From Flavobacterium micromati (GTDB lineage Bacteria > Bacteroidota > Bacteroidia > Flavobacteriales > Flavobacteriaceae): 64,000 nt of DNA. The stretch spans positions 62,001 through 126,000 of the forward strand of contig NZ_FQWF01000003.1 in the NCBI RefSeq assembly GCF_900129585.1, given 5' to 3'. Below are positions 20,001-28,354 of the stretch, piece by piece. Position numbers and translations under genes: made by a program. The notes under the pieces were generated by a model. The model ran no database searches. It saw only the letters and a list, made by a program, of their open reading frames with translations, and was not told the origin of the DNA. Numbering within the stretch: the first letter of the stretch is position 1; each line of letters starts with the position of its first letter.

Positions 20001-22012
20001 GTTAGATTAGGATCTTCTGCCGAGGCAACTGCATTAAAATTCCCATTTTTTATAGATCCTTTTAAAATAAGATTTTTGTACGTGTAACTGTTATAATATG
20101 CTTTTGTGATCCCCGCATTTACAGAAGCGACCGCAGTTTTGGGATTAAATCCTGTTCCTTTAATAGTAGCTTTTAAAGTTACTTTCCCCAAAGAATCATT
20201 TTTAATTAATCGTCCGATATCAAAATTTAGCAGTTCAGTTTTTGCATTGAATCTCTCAAAATTCTTTCTCGTTCGATCAAATATAGCAATGATTTTTGCA
20301 TTTCCGTAACTGCTAGTTAAATTCATGTTAGTGGCAAAATCAGCTATAGTTCCCTTGAATTTTCCCTTTAATCTAAACTTAGAAGGTAACTGGATTGAAG
20401 CAGGTATTGTACCTTTTGGTAAAAAGGTATTAAAATCTTTTGCGCTGGATTGCAAATCTTTAATATCTAAATCAAAAATTGTTTTATTGATATCTGGCAA
20501 ACCTGCAATGCTGCCACTTGCAACTAATTTTGTTGAACCAATCCCACTTATTGCAATTGAAGGAAAAATAATATTTTTGAGCTTGCCGCGAATTTTTCCA
20601 TCGATTAGTAAAACTGCATTTGCGTTACTGCTAAAAGGAGTAGTGTTGCTTAAAGTCGGAGCAAACAGCAAAACATCCTTTACAGCTATTTTGCTCTTTT
20701 TAAAATTTGCATTTAGTCCTAACTCTCCCGGATTCTTTGCTAACGATGTAATTGAAGGATACCCAATACGGATTTCATCTCTTAATTCGGTTTGTGGAGT
20801 TTTTAAATATAAATTTTTGAAATAGGCATTTTTCTTGCCATAGAAAAAATCAGTAGTTAGTGCTTGAATGTAAAGACCGCTTTTATCTTTAACGGAAAGC
20901 GAGTTAGCAATTCCAGAAATATTTTCAGGGTTATAATTTAAAGTTGAAGCCTCTAGATTTAGTTTAGTTAGGTGTAAATGATTATAATCAATACCTTTTT
21001 TAGTTGCAGCGATGTTATTGTTATCATATTTAAAATTGACTTTTTTTATTGCTGCATTGTTAACCTTAATTTGCCAACGGCTCGCTTCATCTGCGGAAAC
21101 AGCTTTTGTTGGCTCAATTTTTACTGATTTATCCATCATTAATCTCCCATCAATGCCAGTAATTTCAAGACTTTCGATAATAGCAAATTGATTGTTAAGG
21201 TCAATTTTGTCAATTTTCGCCAGGAGTTTCTTTAGATAAAAAGCAGTAGATAATTTTGTTTTATCATTCTGATAATCAAAATCAATTTTTGATAAATCAA
21301 TTTCTCCTATCATTAATTTTAAATTGGTTTGTTGCTGGTTGCTGACATCTTCTAAATTTTCAGATTTTGAAGCCTCACCAATCCCTTGTTTTACTTTTAA
21401 TTTTAAGCCATTTATTTTAGCTTTCGAAATTTCAAAATTCATTGAATTCAAATCAAAAGTTTTAATTTTAGTTTGAAAATGATTTAGATTTGCCGTTATC
21501 TTATTGTTTGTAAAATCGTCTCTATATTTAAAACGAATACGATCCAAGTCAATTTCATTGATCGCAAATTCCATTGGTGGCGAATTAGATTTAGGCTTTT
21601 GGGGAGCAGTAAATGCCTGAATTATATAATCAAAGTTAAATTTAGAATTTGAGTTTCTACTTAAATTTGCCGTTATACCTTCTAAATTCGCTGAATTAAT
21701 TTTGACCTTGTTGTTGAAGAGCTGAAATAAACTAATATTAACGGTAAGTTTTTCTCCAGCAAGTAAAGTGTCCTTGTTTTGATCTTCAAAATAAACACCT
21801 TCTAGAATTATTTTTTTGGGAAGACCAATTTCTATTTTGTTAATTTGAACTTTCGTTTTAATCTTTTCTTCTAAAAAAGTAACAACTTTATTTTTAGCAA
21901 AGTTCTGAACAGATGGAATTTGAATCGCTAAGACCAATAGTAAAAATAGTATTATTAAAGATCCTAAAATCCATAGTATAATCCTTGCGCCTTTCTTAAA
22001 ATATTTTTTCAA
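17009..22012 (-). CDS. tamB: TamB: translocation and assembly module protein
   Basis: A 1667-residue AsmA/TamB-like protein. An N-terminal transmembrane anchor at about residues 12-30 is followed by a very long, repetitive beta-rich region alternating 'G-x-I-x-G' type strands. The TamB domain (DUF490) occupies about the last 450 residues, with GRYELSEGSYEMNF and ILWTGEPTMADVNITA visible. Structural work on the family shows a long hydrophobic groove bridging inner and outer membranes. It probably leads the tamB-tamL operon and is longer than the E. coli homologue. Confidence 0.9.
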   Translation of the reverse strand: MKKYFKKGARIILWILGSLIILFLLLVLAIQIPSVQNFAKNKVVTFLEEKIKTKVQINKIEIGLPKKIILEGVYFEDQNKDTLLAGEKLTVNISLFQLFNNKVKINSANLEGITANLSRNSNSKFNFDYIIQAFTAPQKPKSNSPPMEFAINEIDLDRIRFKYRDDFTNNKITANLNHFQTKIKTFDLNSMNFEISKAKINGLKLKVKQGIGEASKSENLEDVSNQQQTNLKLMIGEIDLSKIDFDYQNDKTKLSTAFYLKKLLAKIDKIDLNNQFAIIESLEITGIDGRLMMDKSVKIEPTKAVSADEASRWQIKVNNAAIKKVNFKYDNNNIAATKKGIDYNHLHLTKLNLEASTLNYNPENISGIANSLSVKDKSGLYIQALTTDFFYGKKNAYFKNLYLKTPQTELRDEIRIGYPSITSLAKNPGELGLNANFKKSKIAVKDVLLFAPTLSNTTPFSSNANAVLLIDGKIRGKLKNIIFPSIAISGIGSTKLVASGSIAGLPDINKTIFDLDIKDLQSSAKDFNTFLPKGTIPASIQLPSKFRLKGKFKGTIADFATNMNLTSSYGNAKIIAIFDRTRKNFERFNAKTELLNFDIGRLIKNDSLGKVTLKATIKGTGFNPKTAVASVNAGITKAYYNSYTYKNLILKGSIKNGNFNAVASAEDPNLTFNLISSGNFKDKYPAAKIMLNVDIADLDKLNLHAGPLKLRGVVDADIQSANLDYLNGSIVAHSINVVNAKDQFAIDSLSVIAKSTVQENTLSVKAPFLAADIIGNYKLSKIGTALKNSIAAYYNSSPASKKKIVEPQRFAFNIAIKDDPILFKIVPNLKSLEPITLSGKYNSVNDSIVLNGAIPKLIYGENTITNAVLNVDTQNKALVYNFTIDEIQNNQLQLPFTNISGTIENNIANYKIVLKDLTGVERYLIAGTLQSKDGENDVNIASNNLLLNYESWQIDPKNLISFGKRGIYIDQFVLDKSGNNVSIQSESKNKNAPITVAFKDFEISTITSFIEKNDLQFSGKINGNAIIKNSSTTPLFTSDLNIENFTFKKDTVGDITLKINNTIFNEYNALVTITGQGNQVNLDGIYRTTQSSFDMNLDIQRLNLKSIQGFTLDNLKESTGFFNGNFKITGNVKQPLVIGELKFNDIGFKATQLNATFKSINDKITFTGESILFETFTIKDENENDLIIDGKIDSPNFKNFDFDLSVVADNFKAVNSKAKDNDLYYGELFLDNKLKITGNLDNPIVEGSVKINKDTKFTIVLPQSDPSIADREGIVEFIDEDNPQILQKVTLTEISSESEIKGINAAVTIEIDKDAELSLVIDKTNGDFLKLKGEAQLSGGIDPSGQTNLTGRYELSEGSYEMNFNAIKRKFDIKKGSYILWTGEPTMADVNITAIYKTEAAPIDLVSDQLGAVTTAVRNTYKQRIPFETNLKMTGELMKPTITFDIILPEGNNSVSTEIINTTQAKLTQLRLQTDEMNKQVFALLLLNRFIGENPFASETGGTNVGSIARESASKILSEQLNNLAGNLIKGVELNFDLDTTDDYTTGQRANKTDLSVGISKKLLNDRLKVTVGSSFGIEGPQQTNQNASNIAGDVSLDYQLSKDGRYKIRVYRVNNYQVALQGEVVETGVAFVITLDYNKFRELFSKSQSARATEKAKNELKKKSDE

Positions 22013-22240
22013 ATTTAATTGTTTTTACATCAAAAATAACAAATTCTAATGGGAGATCCTAACTTTGAATGCTATGAGAACTGGGGGTAAATTTCAGGTA
22101 AACAAGGAGAGAAATACTTACAGAATTATGTCTTTAAATTATACAATTTTAATTTTAAAATTGAATTTTCGGTAATTATTTTTCAGGCAAAATTATAATT
22201 AACTCCTTAAACTAAAAGCATATATTTTTTAAAAAATAGC

Positions 22241-22282
22241 ACCAAAAAAAAACGTTTTACTAAGGTGAAGTAAAACGTTTTT
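22241..22282. terminator. Strong bidirectional intrinsic terminator
   Basis: AAAAACGTTTTACT (22248-22261) pairs with AGTAAAACGTTTTT (22269-22282): a 14-bp stem with a 7-nt loop. On the minus strand the hairpin is followed by a T run (complement of 22244-22250). It lies just after the small gene at 22290-22484, whose transcript it should end, and shields tamB from read-through. Confidence 0.8.
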
Positions 22283-22289
22283 AAAAAGA

Positions 22290-22484
22290 TTATTTCTTTT
22301 CTTCGTTGTTCATTTTGTCATCCCAATCAGGTTTTTCGCCTTTAAATTTCTGAGTGTCAACGTCGTAATTTTCGTCATTTTTCAAAACATTTTCAAAGTC
22401 TTTATATTCGTGCTTTCTAGTGTCACTCTTGTTATCAGACTGTGTTTGCTTAGGCTTTTGCGGATTTTGATTTTTTGAGTTCAT
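22290..22484 (-). CDS. Small highly charged hypothetical protein
   Basis: A 64-residue protein rich in Lys, Asp, Asn and Gln with no hydrophobic segment (MNSKNQNPQKPKQTQSDNKS...). It is predicted to be intrinsically disordered. The frame is followed within 8 nt by a strong intrinsic terminator, which supports a real transcription unit. No family was recognised; small hydrophilic proteins of this kind are often stress-related, but there is no direct evidence here. Confidence 0.6.
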   Translation of the reverse strand: MNSKNQNPQKPKQTQSDNKSDTRKHEYKDFENVLKNDENYDVDTQKFKGEKPDWDDKMNNEEKK

Positions 22485-22746
22485 AACTTTATAAATTTAA
22501 GTTTGATAAAGATACAATTTCATAAATGTTTGATGTTATAGTATTTTTGGCTATTGTTGTAAAATTTTTGTAGCTAGAGCTATTTACTACTGAATTGCAA
22601 TCCTCAAATAATTTATCTTAAAACTACTTGGTTATCTGAAATAATTTATTCTCAGTAATATCATTGTTGACGATCATTAATATTACAAAAAATTACTAGT
22701 TTGAATAGTGTTTGAAAAATATTTACGCAATCGTACTTTTTTACGT

Positions 22747-23184
22747 TTAAAGCGTAATAAATTCTTCACTTTTCGGAAAAAGACTAATTGCTTCGATTGC
22801 AATTTCAGGAGTTGGATTTGCAATTTTTCGCAATTTAGTATCCATCCAAGCTCCGTCAACGGTTATTACAGCACAAATTGCGTTTTGATCATTCAAAAAT
22901 TCATGTACAATGGACCATCTAGAAGCATCAGGTTTCATTTTTGAGATTTTAGTCTGCATCGTTATCTTATCTGAAAGTTTAATTTCTTTTCGAAAAATAC
23001 ATTCCTCTCTAAAAAGAATAGGACCAAAATGCTGGGCTTGTAAAACCTTTATCGATAAGCCTAAGCCCTCTAGAATTTCAATACGATGTTGTGCACCAAA
23101 GTCATAATACGCACTGTGTCTAACATGAAAATTTGGGTCTAAATCCGACCAACGAAAAGATAATTGTTTGCTAAAAGAGATCAT
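22747..23184 (-). CDS. Acyl-CoA thioesterase, 4HBT/hotdog fold
   Basis: With the start at 23184 it has 145 residues, normal for a single hotdog domain. The opening FRWSDLDPNFHVRHSAYYDF contains the 4-hydroxybenzoyl-CoA-thioesterase motif with the catalytic Asp (WSDLDPN) and the 'Y-x-DF' helix. The upstream 20 codons in frame look non-coding. It presumably hydrolyses an acyl-CoA or acyl carrier substrate, which cannot be specified. It is a single gene. Confidence 0.85.
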   Translation of the reverse strand: MISFSKQLSFRWSDLDPNFHVRHSAYYDFGAQHRIEILEGLGLSIKVLQAQHFGPILFREECIFRKEIKLSDKITMQTKISKMKPDASRWSIVHEFLNDQNAICAVITVDGAWMDTKLRKIANPTPEIAIEAISLFPKSEEFITL

Positions 23185-23311
23185 AAATAGTGAAGTAAAT
23201 TTGGGTTCAATAATAAAATTAATTTCACTTGTAAAACTAGACAATTCAAGATAACAAGCTGACTTATTATAATTCTTTTTTTGTAAAATTAACGCTTATT
23301 AATTTGGTTGG

Positions 23312-23641
23312 TTAATAGTTTTGATAAGCTATTTGCATCGCCACGCCGCCAATAACAAAAGCAATTATTATAAATGTAATTATAACAGAGCTTTTTGGTG
23401 ATTCTATTATTGCAACGTCATCTACATACAAATCCATTACAACACCATTGGCTCCGTAACCTAAATTTAACTTGCAATTTACTTGACGATCGTTTTCTAA
23501 CATTTTAAAAGTATGTTTAGCACCGCGGATTGAGTTTTTTTCAGAAACAACTTTATTATTCAGCATAATTGTTTCTTTTCCAAGGTAGGAATTGAAAATT
23601 TCTATTTTATTGTTTCCGAGTTGAATTGTTGAAAATTTCAT
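23312..23641 (-). CDS. Hypothetical protein with C-terminal membrane anchor
   Basis: A 109-residue protein. The first about 80 residues look like a small beta-rich cytosolic domain (KIEIFNSYLGKETIMLNNKVVS). A single transmembrane helix follows at about 84-104 (SVIITFIIIAFVIGGVAMQI) and the protein ends just after it, as in tail-anchored proteins. No family was recognised. It is divergent from dnaK. Confidence 0.65.
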   Translation of the reverse strand: MKFSTIQLGNNKIEIFNSYLGKETIMLNNKVVSEKNSIRGAKHTFKMLENDRQVNCKLNLGYGANGVVMDLYVDDVAIIESPKSSVIITFIIIAFVIGGVAMQIAYQNY

Positions 23642-23939
23642 AGGTTTTGTTTTTAGTCAAATGTAGGAATTAGTTCGGAAATTTGATCCAAAATATAAAT
23701 TTTTAGAAATTGTAACTTTTATAATAAATGAAGGGGTCAACTAAGTTTTGGCGCTTGACGCTAAAATCAAATAACAATTGGATAAAGATAACAGAGCAAG
23801 TTTTTTAAATGTAAAACAATAAAAACATTGCTTGTTTTATTTTGCGATAAAAGCATAACATGGGTTTTGATTAAATTTATAGTAAGACTTAGCAAACTTG
23901 TTTTTTGGTCTGAATTTGCTGGATATTCTATTGTTTTAA

Positions 23940-23971
23940 TTGGCTTAAAATGTCAACTTGTCATATTTTTG
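23940..23971 (+). promoter_or_regulatory. Candidate dnaK promoter (Bacteroidota type)
   Basis: TATTTTTG at 23964-23971 matches the TAnnTTTG -7 consensus of Bacteroidota sigma-A promoters. A TTG at 23940-23942 lies 21 nt upstream, within the accepted -33 spacing. It predicts a 5' leader of roughly 110 nt before dnaK. No CIRCE-type inverted repeat was seen. Confidence 0.5.
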
Positions 23972-24089
23972 TGCGCCAATTTTAAGGTAAACTGACAAAT
24001 TTATTGGGTCATTTGTATTGGCACAAAGATTGACTTATCGAATTCGAGTTATTAAAATCAGTATATAATAAAATTTAAATATAGTAAAA

Positions 24090-25976
24090 ATGGGTAAAAT
24101 AATCGGAATTGATTTAGGTACTACAAACTCTTGTGTTTCTGTAATGGAAGGTAATGAGGCAGTTGTTATTCCTAATGCGGAAGGGAAAAGAACTACGCCA
24201 TCAATCATTGCATTTGTTGAAGGTGGAGAGATTAAAGTAGGTGATCCTGCTAAAAGACAAGCAGTAACTAATCCAACTAAGACTATTGCTTCTATCAAAC
24301 GTTTCATGGGACAAGGTTTTGGAGAAGTTACGGCTGAGTCAAAAAGAGTTTCATACAAGATTGTAAAAGGGGATAATAATACGCCACGTGTAGACATTGA
24401 TGGTCGTTTATACTCTGCTCAAGAATTGTCAGCAATGACGCTTCAAAAAATGAAGAAAACTGCTGAAGACTATTTAGGTCAAACAGTTACTGAAGCAGTT
24501 ATTACTGTTCCTGCTTACTTTAATGACGCACAACGTCAAGCTACAAAAGAAGCTGGTGAAATTGCAGGTCTTAAAGTAATGCGTATCATCAATGAGCCAA
24601 CTGCAGCTGCACTTGCTTATGGATTAGATAAAAAAGGAACGGATCAAAAAATTGCTGTTTACGATTTAGGTGGAGGTACATTTGATATTTCTGTTCTTGA
24701 ACTAGGAGACGGAGTTTTTGAAGTATTGTCTACAAACGGAGATACTCACTTAGGTGGAGACGATTTTGACCACGAAATTATTGACTGGTTAGCTGCTGAT
24801 TTCCTTGCTGAGGAAGGTATTGATTTACGTCTTGATCCAATGTCGTTGCAACGTTTAAAAGAAGCTGCTGAGAAAGCTAAAATTGAATTATCATCTTCTA
24901 CTGAAACTGAAATCAATTTACCTTACGTAACTGCTACAGCTTCAGGACCAAAACACTTAGTTAAAAAATTAACTAGAGCACAATTTGAAAAATTAACTGA
25001 TTCATTAGTAAAACGTTCTATGGCACCAGTTGCAAGAGCTTTGAAAGATGCAGGATTATCAGTTTCTGATATTGATGAAGTAATCTTAGTAGGAGGTTCA
25101 ACTCGTATGCCAAGAATTGCTGAAGAGGTTGAAAAATTCTTTGGTAAAAAAGCATCAAAAGGAGTTAACCCTGATGAGGTTGTTGCTATTGGAGCAGCTA
25201 TTCAAGGTGGAGTCCTTTCTGGAGATGTAAAAGATGTATTGTTACTTGACGTTACACCTTTATCTTTAGGTATCGAAACTATGGGTGGAGTTATGACTAC
25301 ATTAATTGAGTCTAATACTACTATACCAACTAAAAAATCTCAAGTATTTTCAACTGCTGCTGATTCTCAACCTACTGTTGAACTACACGTTCTTCAAGGA
25401 GCTAGAGCAATGGCTGCTGATAACAAAACGATTGGTCGTTTCAACTTAGACGGTATTCCACCAGCACCAAGAGGTGTTCCACAAATTGAAGTAACTTTTG
25501 ATATTGATGCTAATGGTATCATCAAAGTTTCGGCAACTGATAAAGGAACTGGTAAATCTCATGATATTCGTATAGAGGCATCTTCTGGATTAACATCTGA
25601 AGAAATCGAAAGAATGAAACGAGACGCTGAAGCAAATGCTGAATCAGATAAATTGTTAAGATCTAGAGCTGAAAAATTGAACGAAGCTGATGGAATGATT
25701 TTTCAAACTGAAACTCAATTGAAAGAATTAGGTGCTAAATTATCTGATGATAATAAAGTAGCTGTTGAATATGCATTGACTGAATTGAGAATGGCACACC
25801 AATCTCAAGATATTCCTGCGATTCAAACTGCACTTGACAATATCAACGCTGCTTGGAAAAAAGCAACTGAGGCAATGTATGCTGAAGGAGAACAAGGTCA
25901 AGGAGCAGCACAACCAGAAGGGGAAGCAGCTCAAGGTGACAATGTTGAAGATGTTGAATTTGAAGAAGTAAAATAA
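24090..25976 (+). CDS. dnaK: Molecular chaperone DnaK (Hsp70)
   Basis: A 628-residue Hsp70 of normal length. The ATPase domain starts with [14 protein letters not shown] (4-17) and contains [26 protein letters not shown] and the [10 protein letters not shown] phosphate loop. The substrate-binding domain begins after the [14 protein letters not shown] linker and strand. The C-terminus is a Gly/Gln/Glu-rich tail ending [10 protein letters not shown], the bacterial DnaK signature end. It folds nascent and stress-damaged proteins together with DnaJ and GrpE, neither of which is encoded here. It is monocistronic, with its own promoter candidate and terminator. Confidence 0.98.
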   Translation: MGKIIGIDLGTTNSCVSVMEGNEAVVIPNAEGKRTTPSIIAFVEGGEIKVGDPAKRQAVTNPTKTIASIKRFMGQGFGEVTAESKRVSYKIVKGDNNTPRVDIDGRLYSAQELSAMTLQKMKKTAEDYLGQTVTEAVITVPAYFNDAQRQATKEAGEIAGLKVMRIINEPTAAALAYGLDKKGTDQKIAVYDLGGGTFDISVLELGDGVFEVLSTNGDTHLGGDDFDHEIIDWLAADFLAEEGIDLRLDPMSLQRLKEAAEKAKIELSSSTETEINLPYVTATASGPKHLVKKLTRAQFEKLTDSLVKRSMAPVARALKDAGLSVSDIDEVILVGGSTRMPRIAEEVEKFFGKKASKGVNPDEVVAIGAAIQGGVLSGDVKDVLLLDVTPLSLGIETMGGVMTTLIESNTTIPTKKSQVFSTAADSQPTVELHVLQGARAMAADNKTIGRFNLDGIPPAPRGVPQIEVTFDIDANGIIKVSATDKGTGKSHDIRIEASSGLTSEEIERMKRDAEANAESDKLLRSRAEKLNEADGMIFQTETQLKELGAKLSDDNKVAVEYALTELRMAHQSQDIPAIQTALDNINAAWKKATEAMYAEGEQGQGAAQPEGEAAQGDNVEDVEFEEVK

Positions 25977-26023
25977 TATAACTGTAAAAACGCTATTTAT
26001 TGCGTCTTTACTTTTTTATAAAC

Positions 26024-26056
26024 AAAAACCGTTTGCCTTTGGTAAACGGTTTTTTG
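26024..26056 (+). terminator. Intrinsic terminator of dnaK
   Basis: AAAAACCGTTTGCC pairs with GGTAAACGGTTTTT around a TTT(T) loop and is followed by a six-T run and TTTGCATTTT. It lies about 50 nt after the dnaK stop and can also serve the converging blh transcript. Confidence 0.8.
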
Positions 26057-26091
26057 CATTTTATAGGAATTCAATTTATGTATTTAGTTTT

Positions 26092-26988
26092 TTATAAACT
26101 ATTTTCTTTCCCCTGAAACATGCGTGTAATCACTAAAGCATGAGGAAATGTAATTGCAGCTAAGAAAGAGAAAAATAGAGCATTAAATACCTGTTCCTCT
26201 CTAAAAAAGAGGTAAATCAGTGCAATACCGGCGATGGAAATCAGCCAATAAATACCAGCTGCTTTGCAATAGGCATAAAAATATTTGATAGAAAAGGATC
26301 CGTTTAAGTAAGTAACCTGATCTATTATAGATGGTATGCTATGCCAAAAAACAAAATAAAGTGCAAAGCCCCAAATTAAACTCGAAGATTTAAACAGAAT
26401 GACAAATAATGCCATAAAAAACAATTCTAATAGTATTTTTTTTCTCCATTTTTCTTGCTTCCAGAAAATATAGGCACTCATACTTATAAACAGCGGAATT
26501 GAGAATTGCAATAGCAATGAAAAATAGAAAGTTGGGATGGAAATGTCGGTAATTTTTAATATGATACTTTGTACTTGTCCGGTATGAAAATTAAATAATA
26601 ATAGTAAAATTATAAAACCGTACAAAAACTGAAAGAATACCACCAAGATTTTAGAGAATTCTTGTTCTAAGCGTTGCCATTGTTGCTCTCCAAAGTGATA
26701 AGAACTCACAATAATGAATAATAGAAGAGCAAATTGAGGAACAATGTAAAATAAAATCACTCCTGTTAAAACAACAAAAACATAATAAGTTAATATTTTA
26801 ACAAATGATTTTGCTTTTCTTTCACTGTTTATATTTTTTATAAGTAGTAAATCATTAGCGCCATGTAGAATTCCAAAAGAAAATATCAATAAAAATCCTA
26901 AAATAATTTGGATTTGATGAGAAAAATAAGAATCCATCCATAAACCGAAGAAGCTGGCAATGAGTGCTATTTTTGGGTAATTTTTCAT
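26092..26988 (-). CDS. blh: Brp/Blh-type beta-carotene 15,15'-dioxygenase
   Basis: A 298-residue, very hydrophobic protein with about eight to nine membrane segments. Histidine motifs typical of the family are HGANDL (H42), SYHFGEQQW (H98), FWHSIPSI (H216) and FPHALVI (H283). Blh enzymes bind non-haem iron and cleave beta-carotene to two retinal molecules. The divergent neighbour is a proteorhodopsin that needs retinal, and this context makes the assignment strong. The carotenoid synthesis genes that would supply beta-carotene are not in the window. Exactly which histidines bind iron was not checked by alignment. Confidence 0.9.
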   Translation of the reverse strand: MKNYPKIALIASFFGLWMDSYFSHQIQIILGFLLIFSFGILHGANDLLLIKNINSERKAKSFVKILTYYVFVVLTGVILFYIVPQFALLLFIIVSSYHFGEQQWQRLEQEFSKILVVFFQFLYGFIILLLLFNFHTGQVQSIILKITDISIPTFYFSLLLQFSIPLFISMSAYIFWKQEKWRKKILLELFFMALFVILFKSSSLIWGFALYFVFWHSIPSIIDQVTYLNGSFSIKYFYAYCKAAGIYWLISIAGIALIYLFFREEQVFNALFFSFLAAITFPHALVITRMFQGKENSL

Positions 26989-27058
26989 AATTTTAATTAA
27001 TGTTTAAAAATAGGTAAAAAAAATTAAACAAAAATTTTTTTTAGTGTTTATGTTTTAA

Positions 27059-27066
27059 TACATTTG
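27059..27066 (+). promoter_or_regulatory. Candidate -7 element of the proteorhodopsin promoter
   Basis: TACATTTG matches TAnnTTTG and sits 33 nt before the start codon, giving a short leader. The expected -33 TTG is not evident: the upstream DNA is a run of A and T. This may be a weak or activated promoter. Confidence 0.45.
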
Positions 27067-27098
27067 GTTAAACAAAAAAACAATTAAATAAATTTTCT

Positions 27099-27827
27099 AT
27101 GACAAATTTTATGTTTATCTCAGGATTAGTTGGAAAAATGTTACCAACAGATTACGTTGGTTTTACATTTTTCGTAGGCTGCATGGCTATGATGGCCGCT
27201 TCAGCATTTTTCTTTTTATCCTTAAGCCAGTTTGATAAAAAATGGCGAACATCAGTTTTAGTTTCAGGTTTAATTACCTTTATTGCTGCAGTGCATTATT
27301 TCTACATGAGAGATTATTGGGCTTCATTTGGTGAATCACCAACATTCTTTCGTTATGTTGACTGGGTTCTAACAGTGCCTTTGATGGCGTTAGAATTTTA
27401 CCTAATACTTAAAGTAGCAGGTGCAAAACAGTCACTATTATGGAAAATGATCCTTTACTCTGTAGTAATGTTAGTTACTGGTTATATTGGAGAAGTAATT
27501 TACCCTGACAGTGCTGCCTTATGGGGATTCATCTCAGGAGCTGCATACTTCTTAATTGTGTACGAAATCTGGTTAGGAGAAGCTTCAAAATTGGCTGTTG
27601 CTGCTGGAGGAGAGATTCAGAAAGCACACAATATTTTATGTTGGTTCATCCTTGTTGGATGGGCGATTTATCCATTAGGATACATGATGGGAACAACAGG
27701 ATGGTACAGCAGTTTTATTCCTGCAGGAAACATTGATGTAGTTTACAACATTGGAGATGCTATCAACAAAATTGGATTTGGTTTAGTAATTTACACCTTA
27801 GCTGTTAAATCATCTGCTAAAGAATAA
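27099..27827 (+). CDS. Proteorhodopsin, green-type light-driven proton pump
   Basis: A 242-residue seven-helix rhodopsin. The helix C motif RYVDWVLTVPLMALEF gives D88 (proton acceptor), T92 and E99 (donor), the DTE pattern of outward proton pumps; R85 precedes it. H66 in VHYFYMRD is the proteorhodopsin-specific His next to the counter-ion. M96 occupies the spectral-tuning site (position 105 in GPR numbering), where Leu or Met goes with green absorption and Gln with blue. The Schiff-base lysine is K224 in INKIGFG. It is divergent from blh by 110 nt and is followed by its own terminator. It should generate proton-motive force in light. Confidence 0.96.
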   Translation: MTNFMFISGLVGKMLPTDYVGFTFFVGCMAMMAASAFFFLSLSQFDKKWRTSVLVSGLITFIAAVHYFYMRDYWASFGESPTFFRYVDWVLTVPLMALEFYLILKVAGAKQSLLWKMILYSVVMLVTGYIGEVIYPDSAALWGFISGAAYFLIVYEIWLGEASKLAVAAGGEIQKAHNILCWFILVGWAIYPLGYMMGTTGWYSSFIPAGNIDVVYNIGDAINKIGFGLVIYTLAVKSSAKE

Positions 27828-27848
27828 TTACCTTTTAGAAATGAAATC

Positions 27849-27882
27849 AAAAACCGAGCTAGAAATAGCTCGGTTTTTTTTA
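27849..27882 (+). terminator. Intrinsic terminator of proteorhodopsin
   Basis: AAAAACCGAGCTA (27849-27861) pairs perfectly with TAGCTCGGTTTTT (27866-27878) around a GAAA tetraloop, followed by more T. It is a very stable 13-bp stem, 21 nt after the stop codon. Confidence 0.85.
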
Positions 27883-28310
27883 TATAATACATTTCACTTC
27901 TGTTCTAAACTAGACTTAGGGTTAAAGGCTCATATTTATTGTTGTATCTATTTATAAAAGTTTCGCAGATTATCAAATAATATGATAATACAGCATTTAA
28001 CGAAACGAGAAAAGTGTTATCAAAAGACCTAATTTATGCTTTTACCAATGATGACCTTGTCATTTATTACAAAGAAACCTATAATAGATTTGCAAATTAT
28101 TCTAAAGTTTTAATCTGTAAAGCTTCGTTAGACAAGTCACTTGTCACTTGGTAAAGTAAAGTTGCCTTCCTGATACTGGGCTTTCGCCAAAATTAATCTT
28201 GTAATTAGAATTATAACAAAATAATACCGCAGATTCGCAGATTTTTTCTTTATTAAAATCTGTAAATCTGCGGTAAAATTTTATAAGCGTTTTCTTGATA
28301 AGTGCATTAT
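27883..28310. other. Intergenic stretch with palindromic repeat and decayed-looking frame
   Basis: About 430 bp without a convincing gene. A plus-strand frame of about 57 codons without a stop (roughly 27981-28151) ends at TAA after the palindrome GACAAGT-C-ACTTGTC (28131-28145). It has no ATG start and could be a gene remnant or chance. The palindromic repeat at 28225-28275 is listed separately. Confidence 0.4.
28225..28275. repeat. Palindromic dispersed-type repeat (ACCGCAGATT family)
   Basis: TACCGCAGATTCGCAGATTTT (split here as positions 28225-28245) is matched by its near-exact reverse complement at 28255-28275, 19 of 21 positions, with a 9-nt loop. 'CCGCAGATT..CAGATT' sequences are ones I recall as frequent between genes in Flavobacterium. 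This is recollection, not a search. Confidence 0.65.
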
Positions 28311-28348
28311 AAAAAAAGGGAAAATGTTTTTACGCATTTTCCCTTTTT
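28311..28348. terminator. Intrinsic terminator of the metalloprotease gene
   Basis: AAAAAGGGAAAATG (28313-28326) pairs with CATTTTCCCTTTTT (28335-28348). On the minus strand it ends in a T run and lies 6 nt after the metalloprotease stop. Confidence 0.8.
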
Positions 28349-28354
28349 GTTTTG

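Noticed and set aside
23642..24089. CIRCE/HrcA operator upstream of dnaK
   Set aside because: No matching inverted repeat; only an 8-bp TAAAACAA/TTGTTTTA pair near 23812-23839.
24035..24397. Minus-strand frame over the dnaK start
   Set aside because: Antisense shadow of dnaK. The same applies to the other antisense frames over tamB, susC and the giant protease.
27099..27827. Sodium-pump (NDQ) rhodopsin
   Set aside because: The helix C residues are D, T, E, not N, D, Q, so a proton pump is predicted.
27981..28151. 57-codon stop-free frame after proteorhodopsin
   Set aside because: No ATG start and no family recognised; kept only as a possible gene remnant.
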